Below are positions 22,715 through 35,572 of a stretch of 64,000 nucleotides of DNA, piece by piece. Made by a program: the position numbers and the translations under genes. The notes below the pieces were generated by a model that saw only the letters and a program-made list of their open reading frames with translations, had not been told where the DNA came from and did no database searches. The stretch is from Phymorhynchus buccinoides (Eukaryota; Mollusca; Gastropoda; Neogastropoda; Raphitomidae), in NCBI GenBank assembly GCA_017654935.2, contig CM065687.1, positions 26,728,514 through 26,792,513 of the forward strand. The letters are read 5' to 3'. The stretch's first letter is position 1; each line of letters starts with the position of its first letter.

Positions 22715-23090
22715 AAAATGTTAGGCCTTTTCAGTTACCCTGTTTGCTTATGATGTGGCCTTTTTGCACAATGTTATGTACAAAAATGTGCTTATTTGAC
22801 CCTTTTCTAGTCATCTTACAGTTCACTGAAAATGTTATGGCCCTTTCAGTGGCTATCTTTAATTACAATGTTGTAATTGTTTAACAAAAAATGTTATGGC
22901 CTTTTCAGGGGCCATCTTTGAATACAAAGTTATGATTGTTATAAAAAAATGTTCTGGCCCTTTTCAGAGGTCTCTTTGAATACACTGTTATGATTGTTTA
23001 ACAAAAATGTTCTGGCCCTTTTCAGAGGTCTCTTTGAATACACTGTTATGATTGTTTAACAAAAATGTTATGGCCCTTTCATTTTCATTT
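22715..23090 (+). repeat. Tandem repeat, ~70-bp unit, about 5 copies
   Basis: Repeating ACAAAAATGTTATGGCC, TTTTCAG and GAATACAATGTTATGATTGTT. Copies at 22920-23060 are nearly identical; earlier ones are diverged. Confidence 0.85.
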
Positions 23091-23515
23091 TTGTTTTGTT
23101 CCCTTATTGGGAAAGAGTTAAATAAGCATTTTGTGTACTTGATTTATGCTTAGCATTTAGTTTTACTGTTTTATTTTGCAAAATGTGAAATGTTGGACTC
23201 TGTTATTTGGTTGATTGAACTTTGTGCTATTCATTTTCATCCTCATCCTCATCAGCATCCTTTCATTTTTGTTGTTGTTTCTGTGTATGTCAATGTCCAA
23301 AATATATGTTAATAAACTTGTTAAAATGTTTATTTGTGTTAGTGGTTTAGTTTTAGAGTAAGAATGGGTATGGGTGGTGGGGTATGGGTTTTCACAGGCA
23401 CTAGGTCGGCGTTACAGTAAGTAGTACCTTGTTCCACCCCCACCCCCTACCCCCCTGTTCTCAGTTAAAGGGTTCCTAGTTGGTGTCATTTGAATGTAGG
23501 GCCGAGGGTAGAGAG

Positions 23516-23546
<31 letters not shown>

Positions 23547-24109
23547 GCACTTTAAGCAATAACACACACAAATACACATGCACATATCCACACGCGCACA
23601 CTCTCACACACACTTCCATGTCTAATACGGCTCGTCTTAATCTGTTGTTATCTTAGGAATGTCTTGTCTATTGTGGGTATGTGCATCATTTTACATGTAT
23701 ATTGCTTATGTATGATCCTATTAAAAATGCTTTATATAGTTATTATGTTTTAACACGCAATATTTAACTATCTCCGAATGTGTAGTCTATTGTAAGTTTG
23801 TAAATCATATTATCTTACGTTTTCATGTGTGCTATTACGAAGTGTATGTCATATGCCTATCATGTTTTAGTAAGTAAGTTTTAATCTGTTGTTATCGTAT
23901 GAATGTGTTGTCGGTTGTAGTATGTGGACCATGTTATCTTGTATTGTCTTATCAAGTGTATACTATTCGTTATTTTCTTATTTTAGTCTGATGTTTTATT
24001 TATATTTCAATTTGTAAAGCGCACAGAGCATAGTGTGGATTGATAGCGCTATATCAAATAAAATCATCATAATATCACTTTTAAGTGAAAAGACTTTTTT
24101 TGCAACAAC

Positions 24110-24150
<41 letters not shown>

Positions 24151-25430
24151 CACACCGACACACACACACACCGACACACACACACACCTCAGATTGATTT
24201 TTCAATGAGCATGATTGATTTTAATGTCTAAAACAAATTCAATGTCAAACACCCCTCCCCCACCCCACCCCCTCCTCATTTTGTCCGCGGTTCTCTCTCT
24301 CTCTCCCTCTCTTCGTCTCTCTTTCTTTCTATCGTGCTTATCAAATCGTGTTCGTTTATAGTCATGTTACTCTCAACCTTACCCACCCTCCCGTCCTGCA
24401 ACCTTGGCCTACTCTCTCCCTTTGTCTCCTTTCTAAAGCACAATCCTTCCCTCTTCTTGAAAAATTGCATCATCCCTATCAATGATAAAATGACATAATG
24501 ACATAAGGGGAGAGAGAGAGAGAGAGAGTGTGATCATAAATGAATGAGAGAGAGAGTGTGTGTGTGTGTATGTTAATAAATGAACGAGAGAGGAATTGAA
24601 TGGACGAACGAATAAGAGAGAGAGAGAGGTTATGAGTCACATCAAAATCTGAATAATGATCATGAAAACATCAGAATCAAAAATGAGGTATGTACAATCC
24701 AAACAACAAGTCAAATAACATCATATAACCATCAACAAAATTAGTAATAGTCAATAGAATTCAATGATATTACAACAACAAAAACAACACAGGTTTCTTT
24801 CCTTTTCAAAATGTCTTTTTGCAAAAAAGGTGACATTTTGATAATGTGCAGTTTTCGTTCAATTTTGACATGAAAAGTACACCATAGGCCTAACGCTGGT
24901 TGAGCTAAATGACTAAGGAACTGGCGGTTATTCAACTTCGCTTCAGGTAATATGTAAAATTCAACCAATGAGAAAAAACATAAGGAAGTAGATCCTTTTC
25001 TGACCAGCCAATAAAAAAAACAGGAAGTTTGGCTTGATGGTTAATTTTATTTATTAAATTATCTTAATTACAGAAGATAATAATTGAATTGTACACACAC
25101 AGAGCCCCCCCCCACCAAAACCAAAAGCATAATACTCAACTCTCTCACTATATTTCAATCAAAATCATGTTTACTCTCTTTTTTTAAAATTAATACACGC
25201 CTTGCCTTGACAGTTTAAAACAAAAATCTGCATTTTTCTGACGTGGTATGTCAACCAACCATGCACCAACACCCCCCACACCCCCAATACTTTTCTTCTT
25301 AGTCTGCCATGCTTACAAAAAGCAACCGGAGGTGAACTCATATATCTACTAGTCGCGATTCGGCCTTGAAGGCTCACTTAAGTGACCTTGACCCCAAGTC
25401 GTTCATCCATTTATACAAGTCCGTGATGTG
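23090..25430. other. Intergenic sequence with microsatellites, no gene
   Basis: GA tract at 23514-23542, a LINE/SINE-type tail (GTAAAGCGCACAGAGCA, 24015-24060), CA tract at 24113-24186 and GA/GT tracts at 24508-24630. Otherwise AT-rich with no coding signal. Confidence 0.6.
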
Positions 25431-25432
25431 AA

Positions 25433-25700
25433 TGAGTAGGTCCCAAGTCTAGCGCATGTTCAGTCATTCCTTTAATTCACACATCCAAACCCCGGCCGAG
25501 AAATACCTCCTTCCAGGAAACACCCGCACAAGATCAAACCACGCCCTTAAATTCCAACAAATATCAACAAGAACAAACACACTGAAGTACAGTTTCTTCC
25601 CTAGGACCATTCCTGTGTGGAATTCTCTCCCAGCTGCAGCAGCTGAGGCTCCCTCTCTGGTATCATTCAAGAGGGAGCTCAACAACATGTCATTTTAAAA
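25433..25700 (+). pseudogene. LINE RT C-terminal fragment
   Basis: Open stretch ending in YSFFPRTIPVWNSLPAAAAE and SFKRELNNMSF, the typical last segment of Jockey/CR1-like LINE polyproteins, followed by an ordinary stop. 5'-truncated insertion. Confidence 0.8.
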
Positions 25701-25742
25701 TTCAAGATAGGGTTGGGGGGGGGGGGGGGGCATAGACCAAAG

Positions 25743-26006
25743 TAGTGGTTGTCGTATGAAAAAAAAAGTAGCATCGTGTAAATTCTTCGCTCGCTACTAT
25801 GAGACTTAGCATTTGCGACATTGAGCGAAGTTTTTTCAATTTCACTTTTTTCCGTAATGTCATGAAATATGAATGACTTAAGTACGGAAAAGTGTTTCAA
25901 ATACGGAAAAAGTGAAATTTGTCGTTCATCCTTAATGTCGCAAATGCTAACTCATAGTAGCGAGCGAAGAATTTACACGATGCTACCTTTTTGCATACGA
26001 CAGTGG
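25743..26006. mobile_element. Palindromic MITE, ~260 bp
   Basis: Outer ends GTCGTATG and CATACGAC. Arms include GTAGCATCGTGTAAATTCTT, CGCTCGCTACTATGAG and CATTTGCGACATT, each repeated in reverse complement on the right. The loop holds paired TACGGAAAAAGTG motifs. No coding capacity. Confidence 0.85.
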
Positions 26007-26009
26007 TAA

Positions 26010-28065
26010 TTGAAGGGCAGGAGCTGTGCCGGTCGGGGCTTGCCCCCGGGGACCGCTACGGTAGCCGGATTGGTCTTGCCTGGATACTGCGAAACAAAGG
26101 TCTATGGTCCATAAATATGCATCTTCATGCGCACGTACACGTACACATAAAATGTATACACACAGAAATGGAGATAGGCGTAAATAGACTTCTTAGCATA
26201 TTGCGCAACCTCGTCACTTATACTGTAGTTATAGTCTCTTTAGACAGCGTGACTAATATATTTGAAGATTGAAGATTCTTTGGGTTAGCAAGGTGGTCTA
26301 TTGTGTCAAACGTTGGTGCGTAGTCAGCACTTTGGCGAAGCGTGGCTCGCGTCACAACTTGAGGAAAGGACAAGAAACTTTGAAGGCAACCTTCTCCAAA
26401 ACCGGTGCATCGCGCATGTGACTGTTAATCTATGCTTTCCACTCTAAGACTTTCCAAGGGGGAAATCGCATTGTAAAAGTTAAGGTTATCACAAGCCAAA
26501 TTAATTTGGAAAATTCATTAGTGTTTCCAAGTGTTTTGCTCAAGATTAATATGTGTTTATCCTTCTTTTTGTCCCTGGTGATATTGAAAACATGCTCCTG
26601 CTTCAATAGATATCTTGTTATAGTGATACATTGAGTTGCCCCACTTAAACTTAACTATTTATTCCCTTTTCTTAAATTTTTATGAATTATTAGTTCTTAG
26701 AATAATGTTTCATGACCTTGATATTCATGTTTGTTTATATTGTTCACCTTTTCCCGGAAAGTCAGTTGCATTGATCATTATTTAGCTTATCTTGCAAAGT
26801 GTTACTGACTTCCATTAATTGTAAAGTGTGATGCAGCCTGTTGCTAGTACGATGTCTATGTGTTGAGTACTTTTTTAAGCTTCAGCTTGTTGTACTCTTG
26901 TCTACATATATTTTGTGTTGTTGCAAAAGTGTGTCAATAAAACATTTGTTTAAACCAAAGTAATTTGGTTTTGCTGTTCTGGAAAATGTAATGTTCATTA
27001 TTCAAGATTTTATTTGGTTTCTTTATTCAAATGGTCAAAGCATGTGTTTGTCGTACTAGTTGAGAGGACATGAGTTGTATGGGGAAAGTGGATAACGGCT
27101 GTAGGAATCAGTTCTTTGGGTTCCTAAAATTAATTGAACTGAGAATCTACTAAGAGTATTTAAATAATAATCAGGGACCTTTCGATTTTATGTTTCATAG
27201 TTGTAGTAAGAAGAGAAATTGGGAGAGTTGTTCAGCAAGTTTAGTCACACCAAGGGGCTATTTGTTGCTGAAGTCAAGTAGATTCGTTTGGGGTACAAGT
27301 TCCTTACTATTGATTGTAAGACACGTGTAGCCAGCCATTGACTGTCCCCAGTCTCAGTTCTTTCTGGCTCTTTTTCTTTGTGTGTAGCGGGTTTTTTAAA
27401 GACTAAAACTATGGTTCGTTTTGTGGATCAAAAGTAGTATTTTGCTGTTGTTGTAGACAAGTAGATTTCATGGTCGTTTGGGGTTGGAGTTTTCGGTTTT
27501 GTCATGTTTGACTTTTTCTGTCATGTGTAATGCTTGGCATTTAGGTGACTTTCATTGGGCTAATGAAAGTCCATGAGGGGCTTTCTCTTTCTTTGTCACA
27601 TAGAAGTGATAAAGCTTAGAAGAGACTCTATGCTGTTTTGTGTTGTGTATCATGCATGTTTCCATTTTCAATCAGAAGCTTTAATCATTTTTATTTTCAT
27701 CTTTGTTTATGTGTGTTGTGTATAAACACAAAGTTTTCATTTACAAAAAAAGGTTTATTTTGGTTTCATTGACTGGTGACCTGGATTGTACGAAAACATT
27801 TATACATGCTATGTCAAATCAATTCAATTCAGATTGGATTAAAGCAACAATTGCAGTTTCACATTTTATGTGGGAAAACTGGTTTTGGTTTAATTGAAAT
27901 AGAACGAAATTTAGGGCTTTACATCCTCTCGACCTGGGAAGGCACATATGGGACATATTTAATTGAAATGTTCCCTGCATGTATTTAATTTTAATGTTTT
28001 CTAATGATATCTTGTTCTTACGATGTCAAAGGTTTTTTGGGGTTTTTTTAAGTTTTTTTTTAATA
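26010..28065. other. AT-rich intergenic sequence, nothing recognised
   Basis: Long T-rich stretch. Only short open frames, none resembling a family I know, and no repeat identified. One AATAAAACATTTG polyadenylation-like motif near 26937 could mark the end of an unrecognised transcript or LINE. Confidence 0.5.
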
Positions 28066-28069
28066 TGTT

Positions 28070-28205
28070 TTAATCTTGTATGTTTCCTTTTTCTTCTTTC
28101 TTAAACCTGTTGGTTTTTATCTTTGTAATGGCACCTGGAGCCTCGCGAGGGACAGGCGTCACTTTTCTAAAGTGAATTAAATTATTATTATTATTATTAA
28201 ATAAT
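28070..28205 (+). repeat. LINE/SINE 3'-end remnant with (ATT)n tail
   Basis: TTTGTAATGGCACC, GAGCCTCGCGAGGGAC and GAATTAAATTATTATT resemble the structured 3' ends of LINEs ending in a triplet tail. Parent family not identified. Confidence 0.45.
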
Positions 28206-28442
28206 AATTAAACAGGTTTTGTTTACGCATCAGTTACCAGTTAAAGTCGGGTTTTCTGTCCATTTATAAGGAATATATTATCTTATAATAAGGTTCTTGG
28301 GTAAGAATATGATCACATCTTCGTTCTTCACTAATCACCAGTTAATGTCTAGTTTTATCTTATTTGGACGCAAACATTTTTCCATTGTGACATTAGCCAC
28401 AAGACTTAGAGGGTGTGGTAACTCTCCAATGAGAGACTTAGT

Positions 28443-28634
28443 GCGATTTTTCTCACGCCAGAGGGCATGACGCTCGTGTGGGGCTAATCCTCTCTATATT
28501 ATTAGTTGGGGATAAAGAAAGAGAGAGAGACAGTGAGTGGTCCTACCATCACTCTCTCTCTCACTACGCCCAAGTAAGAAAATCACGTGATAAGCCCCTA
28601 GTGCATTGACTGCCCTCTGGCGTGAAAAATATCA
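28443..28634. mobile_element. Small inverted-repeat element
   Basis: Ends match as inverted repeats: TTTTTCTCACGCCAGAGGGCA on the left and the complement of TGCCCTCTGGCGTGAAAAAT on the right. GA/CT tracts face each other inside. About 190 bp and non-coding. Confidence 0.75.
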
Positions 28635-28639
28635 CCATA

Positions 28640-29315
28640 GGTTGACCATTGTGTCCAGGTGTGGCTTGTCATTGTTGGTTGTGTTGGCTTGTTTAGCCAG
28701 TAAAGATTTCCTGGGGGTTAAAGGGAAGGAATTTGCATTGGACCTGTTTAGTGTCAACTGTAATACATGTAGTAGAAAGACAAACATGATAATTGGTTCT
28801 ATACCATACTTGTCATTGTGTAACTGGGAACTGGGTATTACAGTTTGTATGGATTAATAGTGAAGGAAAAGTGTATGTTACCGTGGCAATGTTTTATGTT
28901 TGCAAGTTAGCTATTTGTTTCTTTTTATGTCTTACAGGTGTGTTCTGCTGAGCTTGTAATAAACACCAAATAAACCACTCCATGTGGCCCTGTGGTTAAT
29001 TGGAGAGAAAGATATCTCTAAGTTCCTTCCCCTCCTCTGAAGTCCTGCAAAAAACCCTTTCAACATTAAAATGTTCAGTTAATAGCAGACACGCACGCAC
29101 ACATGCACACACCGACGCGCGCACGTAACAATGAAAGTGATGCTTGTGCTGGTGTTCATACTTATGTTGATGTGAATTGAAACGTTCTTGTTTACAAATA
29201 AAACGATAAAAATGTTCTGGTTGTTCTTGTAGTAAATGTATCGTGTAGCCTATCGAGTAAGCTAAGTCGGCTGAAACAAGAATGAGAACAAGTCAAAATG
29301 TGTGTCCTTAAGTTA
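28640..29315. other. Intergenic sequence, nothing recognised
   Basis: No gene or repeat recognised, apart from short CA/GC microsatellite at 29090-29125. Confidence 0.5.
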
Positions 29316-29319
29316 AGGA

Positions 29320-29575
29320 ACTTAAAACCTTTCATCGCCACTGTCGCCTCTGGCACCACAATGATTTAACACCCATGTCACTAAAAGGCATCAAATGAGG
29401 GTCTGGTATCCCAGTGACGATTATGTTCTTACATTTTGGGAGGTAAGGATAGGCCCTATTTTATGCATGTCACAGAGGAATCCCCAATATTGCAGACATA
29501 ATCTTTTTTCTACCCAGGTAAGTTTAATGAAAAGTTTTAGCTGAGGAATGGCTGGCGTTGAAAGGGTTAAATACA
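29320..29575 (+). mobile_element. TTAA/CCCTTTC MITE, copy 1 (decayed)
   Basis: Shares ACACCCATGTCACTAAAAGG, TTTTGGGAGGTAAGGATAGG and AATCCCCAATATTGCAGA with copies at 46030-46275 and 50715-50960. The right end GAAAGGGTTAA is intact; the left end is mutated. Confidence 0.8.
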
Positions 29576-29929
29576 TTAGTTGGAAAAGTTTGCCTAAAAC
29601 GTTGGTTACTGAACGTAAAAATAAACGTTCATTAACGTGAACATGTTATGGCTGGTACCCACGTGTCGTCATATCCGGCCACAAGGAGCGCCATATTATG
29701 GGAGACCGCCATCTTAGTCAGTAACTTTTTTTGAAAAATGCCAGATCGATGCTGCGTATTTGGCTGTTCCAATTCGAAACTTATCTAAACTGTATTTATA
29801 ACATCTGGATGTTTTCTTTACACATTTAGATAACATTTTCACTTTGTTTACACACAAATAAGGACTAAGATGGCGACACTTCCGTTGGAAGGGTCGAGAT
29901 GCGCACGCAGGTGGGGGGGAGCCATAGTG

Positions 29930-30045
29930 AGTTTTTGCGCGCGCGCGGTGTGTGCGTCCATGTGTGTGTGGACGTACATGCGTGTGTGTGTGTGCGCACG
30001 CGCATGTGTGTGTGCGTGCGTGCGTGTGTGTGTGTGTGTGTTCAT
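29930..30045. repeat. (TG)n/(CG)n microsatellite
   Basis: Imperfect TG/CG repeat. A CT tract follows at 30248-30299. No gene associated. Confidence 0.85.
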
Positions 30046-30244
30046 TTCGGCTATGCAAGTACTGTAACAATGTTCACGACATTGACATACTAAACGGTAT
30101 ACATCTGTACGCCGGCAGTCCTCAAATCTCTTTGGCCTAGAGAGTGGGAATGTGCCCTGGGCAAGGCATCTCCACTATAAACAAGTTCTAGCCCAGCCCT
30201 CCGGAATAGCATCTGCCCCCCTCTGCTATGTGACTGAAGCGTTC

Positions 30245-30292
<48 letters not shown>

Positions 30293-30299
30293 TCTCCCA

Positions 30300-31100
30300 G
30301 AGGCTGGATGTAAAAAAGCATGTTATTGGCTTACTCTATTACCCTCTATCATATAAAAATTCAATCAATCAATCTCTCTCTCTCTGTGCCCGGTTTGTTT
30401 TTGGATTCGTCTAAAAATTGACTATCGTCCGAAAGCAGATGAGACTTCAAATTCATGTTAACCTATATATCCTAAGTGTTTGGTTGACCGAAATATAACT
30501 CAGTGTACACAGAAGCTGAGTTCTACTGTGTTTGAGCATTGGTCTGTACTATGTCTGTGCCGTCTGTCCCCCATTGTATCAGTTTTAGAGAGAAAGAAAG
30601 GGGAACAATATCCTTTATGGTCCATTATCCTTGCAGTAGCCTCCTACATACCCATTTTGTCTTCTTCTTCGATCACTCAAACAGGTTCCTGTCAATTATG
30701 AGCGCAAAATGCATCATGCTGCCGTTATGCGCCAAACTAAGAAATAGGCCAATAGTATGGATCACTTAAAAGCTCGGCGAACCGGGGCTGATAGAAGTGT
30801 AAAAATAATTATTGGGGGGCTGATAGAACTATCATGCAGCATTTTACAGGCGCAGCTTACAGCTATCTGTATTAATTTTAAAAATCGGGACTTTACTGGT
30901 TTCGTACTGCCTTCGGGCATTGCCTCCAGTATTGTTCCCACCATATTTGTATTTACAAATGTCCCATATGTGTCTATTCAGACCAAGAGGACGTAAAACT
31001 CAATTTTCGCCTGATAGAGTTATCGTTAGTGCAGACATGTACACTATTCACAGTGGAGGCTATCCAAAAACTCAGACTGTAACTTGAACGCCGGAGAATT
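30300..31100. other. Unidentified intergenic sequence
   Basis: Both strands have short open stretches (for example 30762-30944 on the minus strand) without a motif I recognise. Possibly a decayed mobile element, but this cannot be supported. Confidence 0.4.
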
Positions 31101-31109
31101 CAACTGGCC

Positions 31110-31658
31110 TATCGATGAGAGAGAGAGAGGGTACCTTCTCTCAACTTTGTTTTTTTTTTTAGTCCATAACCTGCTAACCTCTCTCTCTCTCCTCTCTACT
31201 CAATCTCTCTCTCTCTCGTCTCTCTCTCTCTCCGCGGGTCTGATTATGTTACCTCTCTCAGCCTATATTTTCACGGGAACTGTGGGAAAAGGTGGGGGTG
31301 GGGGGGGGGGGCATAGCAGAGAGAGGGAGTAGAGAGGGTACCTTCTCTCAACTTCTTTTTTTTAAAGTTCCATAACGCCCTAACCCTAACCCTCTCCTTC
31401 TCTCTCTCTCTCTCTTTCTCTCTCTCCAGTCTCTCTCTCTCTCTCTCTCGTGTCTGTTATGTTCACCTGCTCTCAGCCTATATTTTCGGAACTGTGGAAA
31501 AAGGGAGGGGGGGGGGGGGGGCAGTAGGGAGAGATGGGAGAGAGAGAGTAGTAGAGGAGAGAGGGGGTACGCTTCTCTCAACTTTTTTTTATAAGTCCAT
31601 AATCCCTAACCCCTCTCTCTCTCTCTTCTCTCTCTTTCTCTCTCCCCCTCTTCTTCCT

Positions 31659-31693
<35 letters not shown>

Positions 31694-31950
31694 GGTCTGT
31701 TATGTTACACTTATCTCAGGCCTATATTTTCGGGAACTGTGGAAAAGGGGGTGGGGGAGGGGGGGGGGGGAGGGGGGGGGCACAGAGAGCGAGAGAAGGA
31801 GGGGTACCTCTCAGCTTTTTTTTTTTTTTTTTTTCTTTCTTTTTTTCCCCTTCAATTCCTAATACCCCTAACCCTCTCTCTCTAAACCCTCTCTCTCTCT
31901 CTCCTCTCGCTCTCCTCTCTCTCCTCTCTCTCTCTATCTCACTCTCTCGA

Positions 31951-31981
<31 letters not shown>

Positions 31982-32112
31982 AGTCATTTACCCCTCTCTC
32001 AGGCCTAGATTTTTCGGAACTGTGGAAAAAAGGGATGGGTGGTGGTGAATGTGGTGGGGTGGGGGGCGTGTGGCACAGAGAGAGAGAAGGGTACCTTTCT
32101 CTTCAACTTTAA
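31110..32112 (+). repeat. CT-rich tandem array, ~215-290 bp unit, 4 copies
   Basis: Each unit has GAGAGGGTACCTTCTCTCAAC, a T run, CATAA..CTAACCCT, CT tracts, CTCAGCCTATATTTTCGG and AACTGTGGAAAAAGGGG followed by a poly-G stretch. Length differs between units mainly in the homopolymers and CT tracts. Confidence 0.85.
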
Positions 32113-33150
32113 AAGAAAAAAATCCTACACAAAACCCAGTTCTATTTTTTAGAATTAAAACCACCTAATGATCATGATCGCGTCATTTCTTTCTCTTCCA
32201 CCCTCTCTTTCCTCTCTCTCTCTCCGTCGCCCTCGTCTCAGTTCAATGCGATCCTCTCCTAGTCCTACCTCTTTCTCTCTCTCACCCTATCTCTCTCTCC
32301 CCCGCTCCTCCATCCTCTCTCTCTCGTCTCTCCTCTCTCATTCCCCCCCCCCCCTCCATATGGTAATGCTTAAAAGCCTACATTTCAAAACAGTGAACTA
32401 ACGCATAGTAGCCATATGTCTGTGTGTGTGGATGATGTGCGGGGATAACGAAGTGAGTAAGAAATAAAAAATAAAAATTAATGTTGAATTTTTCTGAATG
32501 TTGGACTTGGAGACTGGCTTCAGACACATTTAACAACTAAGAAATGTTTCACCAGATGTACAAAGCGTTTGCATGCACCACACACACACACACACCACTT
32601 GCACACACACACACACACACACACACTTCCCATATCTTGATTTTTTTCCCTTTTTTTTCCCCCTAAAAATAACCTTTTCACTTTCTTGTCTCTTGCACAA
32701 CCGTGTCCACTAACTCTAAATTAACACAGAACGCAAGTTTCAAAATGTACACTCCCAGTTTAAATAATATAGAAACATGATGATCATGATACAAGACAGA
32801 AAACAATAACAGCCCAAATAAAAAATGGAGTCCAAAAGAATTTTCTCGTCGTTTTGTTTTTCTGTCTTTTCTTTTTTTCCGGCTCTTCTACTTTATCGTT
32901 CCCTTTTCCCCCCCCCCCATTTCCACCCATTCAGTTTGGTTATAAGTGAAAACAAACTTCATGTTCTTTTTCTTTATTTCATGAGATAATTGGTTGTGGG
33001 TTTCTTACCCGCCCATGCGCTTTTTACCCCCGTCTCTTCCCTATTCTTCGGTCCTTCGTCCCAAAAAAACCAGAAATTGATCTTTTTTAAACCAGTTTAA
33101 CGTACTCGGTGGTGAACTCTATGGAACTCTTTGCCACTAAATTTAAAACA
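32113..33150. other. Non-coding stretch with CT/CA microsatellites and half MITE
   Basis: CT-rich 32180-32345, CA tracts 32578-32626. The segment 32940-33030 matches one arm of the palindromic MITE that follows (CATGAGATAATTGG, CCCGCCCATGCGCTTTTTACC). Confidence 0.6.
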
Positions 33151-33152
33151 AA

Positions 33153-33380
33153 TAGGGGAAGATGGGGTAAAAAGCCCCGCATGGGCGGGGTAAAAGCCCA
33201 CCCCAATTATCTCATGAAATAAAGACAAACTTTCAGTCAAATTTGCCCATGAGACGAAATGCTAGACATTAACGCTCGTCTCATGGTGCAAAATGGGACT
33301 GAAATTTGCTTAATTTCATGAGATAATTGGGGGTGGGGCTTCTTACCCGCCCATGCGCTTTTTACCCCGTCTTCCCCTAG
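33153..33380. mobile_element. Palindromic MITE D, copy 1
   Basis: Ends AGGGGAAGATGGGGTAAAAAG and CTTTTTACCCCGTCTTCCCCT form inverted repeats. Inner arms contain ATTATCTCATGAAATAAAG and GCCCATGAGACGAA. About 228 bp and non-coding. Confidence 0.85.
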
Positions 33381-34790
33381 CTGGCATGAACTCTTTCAAA
33401 AAGGCATATCAAAATATTCTATTTCAAAATCTTAAAGATCAAATGTAATTTTGTTTTGTGTTTCTTCTTCCTCTTCTATGTTTTACTATTATTACTCATG
33501 TGTGATATGTGTTGTGACATGCTTCAGTATACCCCTCCCCTTCCCATTATTCCCCCTCCTCCCTCCCTCACCTGTCATTACACCAAGCGTTTCAAACCCA
33601 TTGTGCCTTTTCCACTTTTGCATGCGTTTGTTAACTTAGTTCAACTTTGTTATTGAAATGTTCTATTTTGCCCCCAGGGCCTGGGTGGATAAAAAAGCAT
33701 TGTTATTTTATTGCTTATCCCCTCATGTGTTTTCCCTGGTTTTAAATAAAATTTCGTTTTCGTTCTCTTCGTCTCTCTTCTCCTCTCTCTCTCTCTCTCT
33801 CTCTCCCCTCTCTCTCTCTCTCCTCTTTCGCTCACTCTCTCTCTCTCAGTTTCTTACGATGGGTGTGGTGTTGCTTCTTTCTTCGGTTCGTGTGTATGAT
33901 GGACCAACTTCTTTTTTGTTTTTTATAGAAGGCATTGCACACACTTAGGGGGTTGTGTATGGTGTAGGGTGACCAAGAAAAAAGAAGCAGAAGACGAGAA
34001 AAAATAGAAGCAGACAAGACAAATAGAAAAGACAAAACCTTGTGAATATAAATAAATAATAAATTAATAATGCTTATATAGCGCATATTCTGTGAGTAAG
34101 CATGCTCAATGCGCTTTTCACTCACCATTCGTGCAAACATTTCTAACATACTGGTTCACGTATCCTCACCTCTACAGTGCTCTCGGATGAAAATGAATTA
34201 GGGGGAGACGGGGTCAAATTCAAGAGATATTGGCGGGTCAAAGAAGCCCATTTGGATTTAGTCCTCATTAAATAAAGAAAATTTCAGTCAATTTGCCCAT
34301 GAGACGAATGCATAGACATTAATTTATGTCGTCTCACGGGCACACCAATCTTGACTGCTAAGTATTGCATCATAATCATGAGATAATTGGGTGGGCTTCT
34401 TACGAACCCATGCGATTTTTACCCCGTCTTCCCATACTTGGCAGTGACTCTAAAATAAAAGGCATATTGCAAAACAAACTATTTCAAAATCTTAAAGAGC
34501 AAATGTAATTTTTGTTTTCTGTTATAAATTTTTATCAATGTTTTACTATTATTACTCATGTGTAATGTGAATTGTGACATGCTTCAGTATTACCTTCGGT
34601 TTCCATTATTCCCTCCTCCTCCCTCTCACCTAGTCATTACCCCAGCGTTTCAACCCATTGCTTTTCACTTTTCACCATGCGTTAGTTACCTTGTTATTTG
34701 AATGTTCTCCTTGCCCCAGGGCTGAGGGGTAAAAAAAGCATTGTATTGCTTTCTCTTTTATTTCCCTGTATACCATAAAATTTCGTTTTG

Positions 34791-34842
<52 letters not shown>

Positions 34843-35201
34843 TCTCCATCTCTCTTTCTCGTGCGCGCTCTCTCTCTCAGTTTCTACATGGGGGGTGTTG
34901 TCTTCTTCTTCTGGTGGTGATGGCCAACTTCTTTTTTGTTTTTATAGAAGTCATTGCACACACTTTAGGGGGTGACCAAGAAAAAAGAAGCAGAAGAGAC
35001 GAGAAAAGAAGGAGAAGCAGAGCAAGTACAAATAGAAAAGGACAAAACTTGTGAATAAATAATAATAATTAATAATGCTTATATATATAGCGCATAATCT
35101 TGCTAAGCAACTCAATGCCCTTTTTACTCACCATTCGTACAAACATTTCTAACATACTGGTTCACGTATCCTCACCATACAGTTCTCTCATCTGAAAATG
35201 A
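33381..35201 (+). repeat. Tandem duplication, ~0.8 kb units between MITE D copies
   Basis: 33381-34197 and 34435-35201 are copies of one sequence: CTATTATTACTCATGTGT, GTGACATGCTTCAGTAT, CATTATTCC, GCATTG, a CT tract, TTCTTTTTTG and ATAATGCTTATAT in the same order. Each unit is flanked by a MITE D, giving D-unit-D-unit-D. Unequal crossing over between MITE copies would produce this arrangement. Confidence 0.85.
34198..34434. mobile_element. Palindromic MITE D, copy 2
   Basis: AGGGGGAGACGGGGT left end, ACCCCGTCTTCCC right end, same inner arms as copies 1 and 3 but with more mismatches. Confidence 0.8.
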
Positions 35202-35438
35202 ATAGGGGGAGACGGGGTAAAAAGCGCATGGGCGGGGCGTAAGAAGTCCACACCAATTCTCTCATGAAATAAAGAAAATTTCAGTCAAAATTGCCCATGA
35301 GACGAATGCTAGACATTGACGCTCGTCTCATGGGCAAACTGTGACTGAATTTTTCTTTATTTCATGAGATAAATTGGGGTGGGCTTCTTACCCTCGGAAT
35401 GGCCGTCACCATGGGCTTTTTTACCCCGTCTCCCCCTA
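35202..35438. mobile_element. Palindromic MITE D, copy 3
   Basis: AGGGGGAGACGGGGTAAAAAG left end and TTTACCCCGTCTCCCCCT right end. This is the most regular pair of ends of the three copies. Confidence 0.85.
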
Positions 35439-35485
35439 CATTACACTATCGGATTTGCTGAGAATTAAAGAAGTGTGTGGGTGTC

Positions 35486-35487
35486 CA

Positions 35488-35520
<33 letters not shown>

Positions 35521-35572
35521 GGTGTGTGCGCGCGCGTGTACAATGAGCGCGGCGTGTGTGTGCGCGTGTGTG
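35486..35572. repeat. (TG)n microsatellite
   Basis: TG/CG repeat; frames through it are artefacts. Confidence 0.85.

Noticed and set aside
30480..31000. Overlapping short frames on both strands
   Set aside because: No family motif, no splice context, and lengths expected by chance.
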